This document shows, in pieces, positions 1 through 6,725 of a DNA stretch of 12,957 bases. The notes under the pieces are model-generated. The model was not told the DNA's origin. It saw only the letters and a list, made by a program, of their open reading frames with translations, and ran no database searches. The DNA is from Succinivibrionaceae bacterium UBA3769 (lineage in GTDB: Bacteria; Pseudomonadota; Gammaproteobacteria; Enterobacterales; Succinivibrionaceae): assembly GCA_002372325.1 (NCBI GenBank), contig DFFT01000071.1, forward strand, positions 1 to 12,957, in the 5' to 3' direction. Position 1 is the stretch's first letter. The number at the start of each line of letters is the position of its first letter. The position numbers and the translations under genes were made by a program.

Positions 1-3000
1 TTCATTCGGGAAGGCACGCCCAGAGGGTTCAGCACGATATCAACCGGCACGCCGTTCTCATCGTAGGGCATATCCTCGATGGCGGTGATGCGGGAGATTA
101 CGCCCTTGTTACCATGACGGCCGGAGAGCTTGTCGCCGGGCTGGATATGACGCTTGACAGCCACGTAAACCTTGACCATCTTGAGCACTCCGGGAGGGAG
201 ATCGTCGCCCTTCTGGATCTTCTTCTTCTGCATCTCCAGCTTCTTGTCGTATTCGGCGCGGAGCTGCACCAGCTTGTTCTGCATCTCCTCCAGCTGCCGC
301 TGCACCTTTTCATCGGAGAGCTTCTGCTTGAAGACGTCCGTATCGCTGAGATCCCGGGCATTCTTCACGCCGTGTCTGGAAAGGAGATGGCGGGCGTTGC
401 GGTAAATGCCGGAGGACAGGAAGTTCAGCTCTTCGGAAAGATCCTTCTTGGCCTGGGCGATCTGCTGGGCCTCAATGGCCTTGGCGCGGTCGTCCTTCTC
501 CATGCCGTCTCTGGTGAACACCTGCACGTCCACCACGGTGGCGTTGGTGCCGGCGGGGAGTCTCAGGGAGGTGTCCTTAACGTCGGAGGCCTTCTCGCCG
601 AAGATGGCGCGGAGGAGCTTCTCTTCCGGAGTCAGCTGGGTTTCGCCCTTGGGGGTAACCTTGCCTACCAGGATGTCGCCGCCCTTCACCTCGGCTCCCA
701 CGTACACGATGCCGGACTTGTCCAGCTTGTTAAGAGCGGACTCGCCCACGTTGGGGATGTCGCAGGTAATGTCCTCGGGGCCGAGCTTGGTATCCCGGGC
801 CATGCAGCTGAAATCCAGAATGTGGATGGTGGTAAGGCGGTCGGTGTTGGCCACTCTCTCGGACACCATGATGGAGTCTTCGAAGTTATAGCCGTTCCAG
901 GGCATGAACGCGATGCGGAGGTTCTGTCCCAGAGCCAGCTCGCCCAGATCGGTGGAGGAACCGTCGGCGATTACGTCGCCTACCTTCACCTTTTCTCCCA
1001 GAGCCACGCAGGGCCGCTTGTTGAGGCAGGTGTTCTGGTTGGAGCGGGTGTACTTGGACAGGTTGTAGATGTCAATGCCGGGATCGCCGGGGACTACCTC
1101 TTCCAGATTAACCTTCACCACGATACGGGAGCCGTCAACGTAGATAACCTCGCCGCCGTGCCGGGCCATGGTGGTAACGCCGGAATCCTCGGCCACGGCT
1201 CTTTCGATGCCGGTGCCTACAAAAGGCTTCTCGGAGATCACCGTGGGCACAGCCTGACGCTGCATGTTACAGCCCATGAGGGCGCGGTTGGCGTCATCGT
1301 GCTCCAGGAACGGAATCAGGGAAGCTGATACGGAAACGATCTGCTGCGGGGATACGTCCATGTAGCGGATTTCGCTGGCGCGCTTGAAGGTGGAATCGCC
1401 CTGGAAACGGCAGGGAATGATTTCATTCTTGAAGTGGTTGGTTTCGTCAACGTCGGCGTTGGCCTGGGCGATTACATAGTTGCCCTCGTCCACGGCGGAC
1501 AGATAATCGAAATCATCAGTTACCTGACCGTCAACCACGCGGCGGTACGGGGTTTCCAGGAAGCCGTAGTCATTGCAGCGGGAGTATACGGACAGGGAGT
1601 TGATAAGACCGATGTTCGGACCTTCCGGAGTCTCAATGGGGCAGAGACGGCCGTAATGGGTGGGATGCACGTCGCGCACCTCAAAGCCGGCGCGTTCGCG
1701 GGTCAGGCCGCCGGGGCCCAGGGCGCTGATACGGCGCTTATGGGAAACCTCGGAAAGCGGATTGTTCTGATCCATGAACTGGGACAGCTGCGAGGAGGAG
1801 AAGAATTCCTTCACTGCGGCGGATACCGGCTTGGCATTGATAAGATCCTCGGGGGTGATGGCATCAAGCTCGCCCTTGTTGAAGCGCTCCTTCACCGCCT
1901 TCTCAATGCGGAGGAGGCCGATGCGGAAGTGGTTGGCGGTCTGCTCGCCCACGCTTCTGATGCGGCGGTTCCCCAGGTGGTCGATATCGTCCACGCTGGT
2001 CTTGCCGTTTCTGATCTTGATAAGGTAGCGCATCACCTTGATGATGTCACCGGTGCTGAGCACTCTCTTAAGCTCCGGGAATTCATAATCGGCCACGGCC
2101 CTGATCTTGCCATGATCCTCGACGGAGCCGGCAAAATCCTCGCAGTTCTCATCCAGGGGCACGTCGGAAAGCCGGATGCAGAACATGCGCTTGTCCTGAC
2201 CGTTTACGGTAACGTCGCGGATATAGCGCTTTTCGTTATCGGCGTTTTCATCGGTCACGGCGGGGATGACGGAACGCTGCAGATTGTCAAAGAACTTGAA
2301 GTAGCCGCGATCCGGGATCCGGGAGGGAATGAGCTCGGCGGTTTTGTCCTTGGTGGCGGCGGCGGCCTTCAGGAAGGCGGGGAATTCCATGTAAACCACG
2401 CCGTCCTTGATGAACACGCAGGAATCGTCCTTGTTGTATTCGCCGGCGGTGACCAGAGACTTGACGCCGTTGGCCAGAGCCTCGTTTTCCTTGAAGTGCT
2501 CGTCAAACTTCATGCGGCCCACTTCGGAGAGGTCGTAGTGGTCAAAATTGAAGAACATTCTGTCCACGAAATCTCTGGCGGTATCCTCATCCAGTCTGTC
2601 GCCGGGACGCATGGTGGCATAGATGCTGTAAAGAGCGTCCTTCTGGGTGATGGTGGGATCGATGGTGATGGTGGAGGAGATGAAGGGGCCGTCATCAACG
2701 TTGCTGGTGTAGATGGCCTCGAACTTCTTGATCTTGTTTTCCGCAAGATTCAAAAGCACGTCGGCGGTGATGTTGGTATTCACCTCGGCAATCAGGTTGC
2801 CCTGCTTGTCATAGTAGTTGTGAGCCAGAAGCTTATCGAAGAGATATTCCTCGGGAATTTCGATGGCCTTGACCTTGAGTCCCTTGGAAACCTCGATGGT
2901 ATTGGTGATGTCAGCCTTGGCCAGCTGTCTGATGTGACGCTTGGAGATCTTCTTGTTCTTCTCCACGATAACCTGATCGCCCACTCTGACGTCGAAGCTC

Positions 3001-3740
3001 AGAGTCTGGCCGTCGAGTCTTTCGGGGATAACCTCCATCCAGACCTTGCCGTTCTTGAGCTCGAAGAAGGTGGTGTCAAAGAAGGTATTAATGATCTGCT
3101 CGTTGTCAAAGCCGTAGGCGCGGAGGAGCTGGGTGGCCGGGAGCTTTCTCTTGCGGTCAATGCGGACAAACAGGTTGTCCTTGTGGTCAAACTCGAAGTC
3201 CAGCCAGGAGCCCCGGGCGGGAATCACGCGGGCCCCGAAAATGGTACGGCCGGGATAGTTCTTGCCCTTGTCGCTGTCAAAGAAAACGCCGGGAGATCTG
3301 TGGAGCTGAGAAACCACCACGCGCTCGGTGCCGTTAATAACGAAGGTGCCGTTTTCCGTCATCAGGGGGATTTCGCCCATGTAGACTTCCTGCTCCTTCA
3401 CGTTAACCACCTTGCCGTCCTTCTCCTTCTGGACATAGCGGAGCTTGACCCTGAGGGAGGACTGGTAGGAGGCGCCGCGGATGAGACACTCGCGGACATT
3501 GAACTCAGGCTCGTCCAGCCGGAAGGAATCATACTCGAGCACGGCCTGGCCGTTGGCGCTCACAATGGGGAATACGCTCTTTATGGCATTGGAAAGGCCG
3601 CATTCTCCGCTGTGATCCGGAGTGATGAAACGATCGTAGGAATCAACCTGAATGGAAAGCAGGTAAGGCACGTCAATGAACTGCGGTCTCTGACCGAAGC
3701 TCTTTCTGATGCGCTTCTTTTCGGTGTTGGATATCTTCAT
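1..3740 (-). CDS. rpoB: DNA-directed RNA polymerase subunit beta (3' end cut by window)
   Basis: Encodes the beta subunit of RNA polymerase, which with beta' forms the catalytic cleft. I translated it by hand on the minus strand. It starts at ATG 3738-3740 with GGAG (3753-3756) twelve bases upstream; an upstream ATG is followed two codons later by a stop. The first residues are MKISNTEKKRIRKSFGQRPQ. The window holds 1246 complete codons and ends after GVPSRM, which aligns with E. coli Met1107, so about 235 C-terminal residues lie outside. The rifampicin region (about residues 648-675) reads SSQLSQFMDQNNPLSE and then SHKRRISALGPGG. Its Asp657, His667 and Ser672 correspond to E. coli D516, H526 and S531, so it looks rifampicin-sensitive. 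The catalytic-region lysines of GDKLSGRHGNKG are present (about 1204 and 1212). Both E. coli-type lineage insertions are present. Residues 413-565 hold an additional insertion (separate entry). Unusually, rplL is not upstream. Confidence 0.98.
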   Translation of the reverse strand, partial: MKISNTEKKRIRKSFGQRPQFIDVPYLLSIQVDSYDRFITPDHSGECGLSNAIKSVFPIVSANGQAVLEYDSFRLDEPEFNVRECLIRGASYQSSLRVKLRYVQKEKDGKVVNVKEQEVYMGEIPLMTENGTFVINGTERVVVSQLHRSPGVFFDSDKGKNYPGRTIFGARVIPARGSWLDFEFDHKDNLFVRIDRKRKLPATQLLRAYGFDNEQIINTFFDTTFFELKNGKVWMEVIPERLDGQTLSFDVRVGDQVIVEKNKKISKRHIRQLAKADITNTIEVSKGLKVKAIEIPEEYLFDKLLAHNYYDKQGNLIAEVNTNITADVLLNLAENKIKKFEAIYTSNVDDGPFISSTITIDPTITQKDALYSIYATMRPGDRLDEDTARDFVDRMFFNFDHYDLSEVGRMKFDEHFKENEALANGVKSLVTAGEYNKDDSCVFIKDGVVYMEFPAFLKAAAATKDKTAELIPSRIPDRGYFKFFDNLQRSVIPAVTDENADNEKRYIRDVTVNGQDKRMFCIRLSDVPLDENCEDFAGSVEDHGKIRAVADYEFPELKRVLSTGDIIKVMRYLIKIRNGKTSVDDIDHLGNRRIRSVGEQTANHFRIGLLRIEKAVKERFNKGELDAITPEDLINAKPVSAAVKEFFSSSQLSQFMDQNNPLSEVSHKRRISALGPGGLTRERAGFEVRDVHPTHYGRLCPIETPEGPNIGLINSLSVYSRCNDYGFLETPYRRVVDGQVTDDFDYLSAVDEGNYVIAQANADVDETNHFKNEIIPCRFQGDSTFKRASEIRYMDVSPQQIVSVSASLIPFLEHDDANRALMGCNMQRQAVPTVISEKPFVGTGIERAVAEDSGVTTMARHGGEVIYVDGSRIVVKVNLEEVVPGDPGIDIYNLSKYTRSNQNTCLNKRPCVALGEKVKVGDVIADGSSTDLGELALGQNLRIAFMPWNGYNFEDSIMVSERVANTDRLTTIHILDFSCMARDTKLGPEDITCDIPNVGESALNKLDKSGIVYVGAEVKGGDILVGKVTPKGETQLTPEEKLLRAIFGEKASDVKDTSLRLPAGTNATVVDVQVFTRDGMEKDDRAKAIEAQQIAQAKKDLSEELNFLSSGIYRNARHLLSRHGVKNARDLSDTDVFKQKLSDEKVQRQLEEMQNKLVQLRAEYDKKLEMQKKKIQKGDDLPPGVLKMVKVYVAVKRHIQPGDKLSGRHGNKGVISRITAIEDMPYDENGVPVDIVLNPLGVPSRM
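2046..2504 (-). other. Lineage-specific insertion inside RpoB (residues about 413-565)
   Basis: Between the conserved segments VGRMKF and IIKVMRYLIKIRNGK the protein has 153 residues. E. coli beta has about 19 residues at the equivalent place (roughly residues 406-424), a net gain of about 134. The reading frame is intact and the block has ordinary protein composition, including FIKDGVVYMEFPAFL, IPDRGYFKFFDNL, NGQDKRMFCIRL and a closing FPELKRVLS. It therefore looks like a folded beta-rich domain rather than low-complexity filler. The site is at the surface of the beta lobe, shortly before the rifampicin-binding region. Insertions at permissive sites of beta are well known across bacteria, but I cannot assign this one to a named insertion from memory. 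The alignment was made by eye against remembered E. coli RpoB, so the edges may be off by a few residues. Confidence 0.85.
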
Positions 3741-3900
3741 TGAAGCAGATTACTCCATAACGTTTAACAAATAGTTCATGCCGGAAGCCGCGGGCTCCCG
3801 GGCGGGTCTGTGACATGTGACACCGGCCGCGCAGAACTGTCGATATCTTTAACAGACAAGTAAAATTTGCCTATTTTATTGCAAAGAATGAGACGTGTGT

Positions 3901-3927
3901 AAAATAACCGTTTTTTTCAGGTTTCAA
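3901..3927 (-). promoter_or_regulatory. Candidate sigma70 promoter for rpoB
   Basis: On the minus strand TTGAAA (3922-3927, five of six consensus bases) is followed by TATTTT (3901-3906) after 15 bases, or by the weaker TTTTAC (3899-3904) after 17. Transcription would begin near 3894, leaving a leader of about 150 bases. The -10 element is imperfect. The call is helped by the CRP-like site, whose centre lies about 62 bp upstream of the predicted start, the usual class I spacing. Confidence 0.4.
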
Positions 3928-3948
3928 ATTCCGACTTTGTTTAAATTA

Positions 3949-3964
3949 TGTGAAGTAGTTCACA
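3949..3964. promoter_or_regulatory. CRP/cAMP-type binding palindrome
   Basis: The sequence TGTGA-AGTAGT-TCACA is an exact match to both conserved half-sites of the enterobacterial CRP consensus (TGTGA N6 TCACA), with AT-rich flanks on both sides. It is centred near 3956.5. It would sit at about -62 relative to the candidate rpoB start at 3894, a class I position. It could also act on an unseen plus-strand promoter. The match is visible in the sequence; CRP binding is inferred, and FNR-family or other CRP-like regulators are alternatives. Confidence 0.6.
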
Positions 3965-4101
3965 ATTTTAGAAAAAATTACCGGTTAAAAGAGCTCCGGG
4001 AAAAACCGCCGGATTCCGGGACAGATCACATTTTCCCGGGAAAAATAACGATTATTCGTGAACACTCGGATCTGCCCCGCCGCTGCCGCCCCGCCCGGAT
4101 T

Positions 4102-4135
4102 TGCGGTTCCGAAAGGCAGCCTGCGGTTCCGAAAG
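4102..4135. repeat. Short tandem direct repeat
   Basis: TGCGGTTCCGAAAG occurs at 4102-4115 and again, identically, at 4122-4135, a period of 20 bp or about two helical turns. That spacing would suit a pair of regulator sites on one DNA face, but no known operator is recognised. Confidence 0.5.
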
Positions 4136-4313
4136 CTCGCAAACCCGGCGCGGTTCATCGCCCGCGGATCTGACTGAGACTGAAGAGACGGATCCTTATG
4201 ACCATCCTTGAAAAGTCTTCCCGGGAGGATCACGCCGGAAGAAGCAAATCCTTGCTTTTCCAGCAAAGCTGTGATACCTTGCTTCTTGCCTTATTTAATT
4301 TAGAAACTGTTTT

Positions 4314-4352
4314 GAAACTGACGCTGTTATCCGGCATCAGTTTCTTTTTTTT
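4314..4352 (+). terminator. Rho-independent terminator with no obvious gene
   Basis: GAAACTGA (4314-4321) pairs perfectly with TCAGTTTC (4337-4344). The stem can extend by GC/GC across one mismatch, and eight T residues follow directly (4345-4352). This is a textbook plus-strand intrinsic terminator. No protein gene ends just upstream, so it may end a small RNA starting somewhere before 4300 or act as an attenuator. A second GAAACTG at 4303-4309 could compete for the same pairing arm. Confidence 0.7.
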
Positions 4353-4514
4353 GCCCTGCCGCGCCGATCCTGCTCCCGCCCTGATTTCTCCTCTTATTCT
4401 GCCGTTTCATCATCTGACCGCATATTCCGTCAAGTCCTGAGCTTTTTACGAGCCGCCGTTTACGCCCTGTTTATCCCCGCTTTCGTTTCGAGGCGATTCG
4501 CTTTGACGAGAGCA

Positions 4515-4579
4515 TGGCAGTTTAATGAAGGATCGGCCGCATAACAGAACTTTAAAGCTGATTCGCTGTCAAACTGCCA
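4515..4579. repeat. Inverted repeat with long loop upstream of the lipoprotein gene
   Basis: TGGCAGTTT (4515-4523) and AAACTGCCA (4571-4579) are perfect 9-bp inverted arms separated by 47 bases. They lie 80-145 bp upstream of the lipoprotein start. In RNA they could close a long leader hairpin; as DNA they could be two half-sites for a looping regulator. A further GCTGCC/GGCAGC pair (4581-4586 and 4606-4611) follows. The role is unknown. Confidence 0.35.
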
Positions 4580-4658
4580 GGCTGCCGGAGTTTTTTCTTG
4601 TTTCAGGCAGCTTTGAGATTCTTTCTTGCGGGATAACGGAGAAGTTAAGGAGTCAATT

Positions 4659-5639
4659 ATGAAATGCAAATTCAGCAAATCCGCAGCGCTGATTTTCGGG
4701 GCCCTGGCCTTTGCCGCCGCCGGCTGCGGCGGCGGTGATCACCACCACCATCATCATGACGATCCCGTGGATGATGACACTGTTCTGGTGGATCTTCAGG
4801 TGATCGACGGCTATCTCGACGATGCCATGGTGTTCATTGACATGAACCGCAACTTTGAATGGGATCGCAATGAACCCCGGGCCTATGCCAATGATTACGG
4901 CCTCGTGCATCTCAGTGTCTGGAAGGAGGAGCTCCGGAGCCGCGGCGACACCCCGCTTCAGGCGATTGCCGTGTCCCGGAAAGGCGCCCGGGATTACATC
5001 TACGACGGCAGAGACGATACCGGGAGCGACATTGTCATGTCCCGCAATATTTTTGTAAACCGGGATATGAATGACGGCGTCTGGTACATTATTTCCCCGT
5101 ACTCCACCCTTACGGATATCGAGCTCAGCGGCACCTCCGCCTTCAATGACTTTCAGGAGTACCGCGACCGGCTGACCAGCATTGCCGGAGAGGCCGGAGC
5201 CAGCGAAAAGACCGTCTACGACAGCGTTGACTACAATGTCAGATTCCGCGATGAAAATGACCTCAAAACCGTAGTTGCCGGCGAAGTTCTGGCCAGAAAG
5301 GGCAAGCTCCCGAAATCCCTGGAGGAGCTCCGGGATCTTATGGAGGCGGTAAGCCGGGGCAGCGATGACTATGACCTTTCCGAATGCCGGGAGCTCGCTC
5401 AGACTATCGTGGCTCAGGCAGAGAGCGACATGAAGGACAATAACAAGTATTCCGGAAACGATCTCATTGCCACCATCAAGGACGTTCTCGGCAAATCCGA
5501 GACTGAAGCTGATGCCAAAGATGATGAGAAGTCTGACGGAGAAAAGACTGACGGCGAAAAGACTGGCGATGAAAAGGCTGACCAGAATGCTGATGAAAAG
5601 GCCGATGAAGCTGATGATGCCGCCCGTCTCCTCTGGTAA
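4659..5639 (+). CDS. Putative lipoprotein with natural His6 run and acidic repeat tail
   Basis: 326 residues. I chose ATG 4659 because AAGGAG (4647-4652) lies six bases upstream and the signal peptide begins there; the frame is open to a TTG at 4626. The N-terminus is a lipoprotein signal (MKCKFSKSAALIFGALAFAAAGC) with a lipobox-like AAAG before Cys23. After the Cys comes GGG, Asp, six His and a run of Asp, a likely metal-binding or flexible linker. Residues about 43-85 contain VIDGYLDDAMVFIDMN and D.NRNFEWDRNEP, resembling the small Ig/carboxypeptidase-regulatory-like modules with a DxNxNxxxDxxE calcium-loop pattern seen in exported proteins. The middle is unassigned. The last about 45 residues are a hydrophilic Lys/Glu/Asp repeat (DGEKT, GDEKAD), probably disordered. 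It is expected to be anchored in the envelope; its substrate and function are unknown. The gene is monocistronic and followed by a strong terminator. Confidence 0.88.
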   Translation: MKCKFSKSAALIFGALAFAAAGCGGGDHHHHHHDDPVDDDTVLVDLQVIDGYLDDAMVFIDMNRNFEWDRNEPRAYANDYGLVHLSVWKEELRSRGDTPLQAIAVSRKGARDYIYDGRDDTGSDIVMSRNIFVNRDMNDGVWYIISPYSTLTDIELSGTSAFNDFQEYRDRLTSIAGEAGASEKTVYDSVDYNVRFRDENDLKTVVAGEVLARKGKLPKSLEELRDLMEAVSRGSDDYDLSECRELAQTIVAQAESDMKDNNKYSGNDLIATIKDVLGKSETEADAKDDEKSDGEKTDGEKTGDEKADQNADEKADEADDAARLLW

Positions 5640-5751
5640 TCGACAATCGGGGGAATGACTGACCGCTGCGCCGGAACGAAAACCCCGGCACCGGCAGCAT
5701 TCTCTCTGACAGCGTGAAAGATCTGAATCTCAGCTGAGAGTCAGTTAAAAG

Positions 5752-5783
5752 CCCCGGCGGCGCAGCGCCCCGCCGGGGTTTTT
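5752..5783. terminator. Strong bidirectional intrinsic terminator
   Basis: CCCCGGCGG (5752-5760) pairs with CCGCCGGGG (5770-5778) around a 9-base loop. It is flanked by TTTTT on the plus side and AAAA before the stem, which gives a T run on the minus strand. It lies between the plus-strand lipoprotein gene and the convergent repeat-protein operon and can end both transcripts. Confidence 0.9.
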
Positions 5784-5829
5784 ATGTCCGGTTAAGCCGC
5801 GGTCTTATGCGGGCCGGCCGGATCCGGCT

Positions 5830-6144
5830 TCAGCGCCCCCTGGTGCCCTTGCGGTTCCCGTGCTTGTCCCGGTAGGTGGTTTTGCCCCGGGAGTCGGTTT
5901 CCGAAGTGCCCATGCGGTTCCCGTATTTGTCCCGGTAGGTGGTTTTGCCCCGGGAATCCGTCTCCGCGGTGCCCATGCGGTTCCCGTATCTGTCCCGGTA
6001 GACGGTTTTGCCCCGGGAGTCAGTTTCCGCGGTGCCGATGCGGTTGCCGTACCTGTCCCGAATCACCTCCGGAGCCCCCAGGACATCCTGAGAAAAAAGA
6101 ACCGCCCCGCTAAGCAGCGTTAATGCCAGTAACACCTTCTTCAT
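5830..6144 (-). CDS. Secreted 21-residue-repeat protein, paralogue 1 (last gene of operon)
   Basis: 104 residues. ATG at 6142-6144 is preceded by GGGAG about ten bases upstream. Residues 1-24 form a Sec signal peptide (MKKVLLALTLLSGAVLFSQDVLG), with likely cleavage before APEV. From Arg29 to the end there are exactly three full 21-residue repeats plus a 13-residue partial one. The unit is RD.YGNR.GT.ETDSRGKT.Y, closing with a short GTRGR tail. The pattern of two D..G turns per unit, each next to a short beta-prone stretch, suggests stacked beta-hairpins, loosely like YD/RHS or MORN-type repeats, but I recognise no named family. It is the third gene of a minus-strand set of paralogues, 65 bp after its upstream neighbour. 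It probably acts in the periplasm or outside the cell; function unknown. Confidence 0.85.
   Translation of the reverse strand: MKKVLLALTLLSGAVLFSQDVLGAPEVIRDRYGNRIGTAETDSRGKTVYRDRYGNRMGTAETDSRGKTTYRDKYGNRMGTSETDSRGKTTYRDKHGNRKGTRGR
5833..6060 (-). repeat. 63-bp coding tandem repeats in paralogue 1
   Basis: Three complete 63-bp units and a 39-bp partial unit code for residues 29-104. Units are nearly identical at DNA level, including the shared segments TTTTGCCCCGGGA and GCGGTTCCCGTA on the plus strand. Copy number could change by slippage or recombination in whole 21-residue steps. Confidence 0.85.
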
Positions 6145-6209
6145 ATCCTGTTCTCCCTGTTTGCTCCGTTCGTTCCTGAAAATTCAGCCCTCTCAGCTGC
6201 TGCCGCAGG

Positions 6210-6686
6210 TCAGCGGCTGCTCTCCCCTGTGCGGTTCCCATGCTGATCCCGGTAGATGGTTCTCCCCCGGGAATCGGTTTCGGCGGTGCCGGTGCGGTTC
6301 CCGTACCGATCCCGGTACACGGTTCTCCCCCGGGAATCCGTTTCGGAGGTGCCGGTGCGGTTCCCGTAGCTGTCCCGGTACACGGTTTTGCCCCGGGAAT
6401 CAGTCTCCGCGGTGCCGGTGCGATTCCCGTACCGATCCCGGTACACGGTTCTCCCCCGGGAATCCGTTTCGGCGGTGCCGGTGCGGTTCCCGTATTTATC
6501 CCGGTACACGGTTTTGCCCCGGGAATCAGTTTCCGCGGTGCCAATGCGATTCCCGTGCCTGTCCCGCATGACCTCCGTGGCGGCAGCGGCATCCCCCGCT
6601 CCGAAGGAAGAGACGCCGAACAGAGCCGCCGCGATGGCTGACAGCATGACTGAATGAATAACTGCCCGCAGAAAAAACCGTTTCAT
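6210..6686 (-). CDS. Secreted 21-residue-repeat protein, paralogue 2 (middle gene)
   Basis: 158 residues. The ATG is at 6684-6686 with AGGAG about eight bases upstream. A long signal peptide (residues 1-36, ending near GDAAAA) precedes TEVM. From Arg41 onward there are five full 21-residue repeats and the 13-residue partial terminal repeat (ending GNRTGESSR). Repeats read RD.YGNRTGT(A/S)ETDSRG(K/R)TVY and are almost identical to those of the downstream paralogue, so the two genes have probably exchanged repeat units. The first repeat keeps Ile after GNR, as in both paralogues, marking a fixed N-terminal cap. It lies 39 bp after the first gene of the operon. No catalytic motifs, cysteines or membrane segments are seen after the signal. 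Function unknown. Confidence 0.86.
   Translation of the reverse strand: MKRFFLRAVIHSVMLSAIAAALFGVSSFGAGDAAAATEVMRDRHGNRIGTAETDSRGKTVYRDKYGNRTGTAETDSRGRTVYRDRYGNRTGTAETDSRGKTVYRDSYGNRTGTSETDSRGRTVYRDRYGNRTGTAETDSRGRTIYRDQHGNRTGESSR
6213..6566 (-). repeat. 63-bp coding tandem repeats in paralogue 2
   Basis: Five complete 63-bp units and a 39-bp partial unit encode residues 41-158. Two sub-types alternate: one has the plus-strand segment TTGCCCCGGGAATC (Lys in DSRGK) and the other TCTCCCCCGGGAATC (Arg in DSRGR). Because of the repeats, several meaningless repetitive open frames appear in the other frames and on the plus strand. Confidence 0.85.
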
Positions 6687-6725
6687 CTTCTGTCTCCTGA
6701 GTCAAAAATAAAGGCCGGAACTACG

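Larger units (their letters stand above)
3741..4658. other. Long divergent intergenic region between rpoB and the lipoprotein gene
   Basis: This 918-bp stretch has no convincing gene. The part nearest rpoB (about 3840-3995) is AT-rich and contains a CRP-like palindrome and a candidate rpoB promoter. The remainder is mixed in composition. It holds a 14-bp perfect palindrome at 4031-4044 (TTTTCCCGGGAAAA), a 14-bp direct repeat, an orphan plus-strand intrinsic terminator and a 9-bp inverted repeat with a 47-base loop. Open frames on both strands here (for example 3895-4173 plus, 3985-4266 minus, 4198-4440 plus) overlap each other and the terminator, have no good ribosome site and do not resemble real proteins. 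Confidence 0.7.

Noticed and set aside
114..3743. Two long plus-strand open frames (404 and 769 codons) antisense to rpoB
   Set aside because: They lie entirely opposite a clearly homologous rpoB. Their translations are Gly/His/Val/Leu-rich reflections of rpoB codon bias, and no ribosome site or promoter supports them.
3809..3822. TGTGACATGTGACA in the rpoB leader as a second CRP site
   Set aside because: It is a direct repeat of TGTGACA rather than a TGTGA-N6-TCACA palindrome, and it lies downstream of the candidate transcript start.
4198..4440. 80-codon plus-strand frame, partly hydrophobic
   Set aside because: It runs through the intrinsic terminator at 4314-4352 and has no strong ribosome site; the hydrophobic part is encoded by the T-rich terminator itself.
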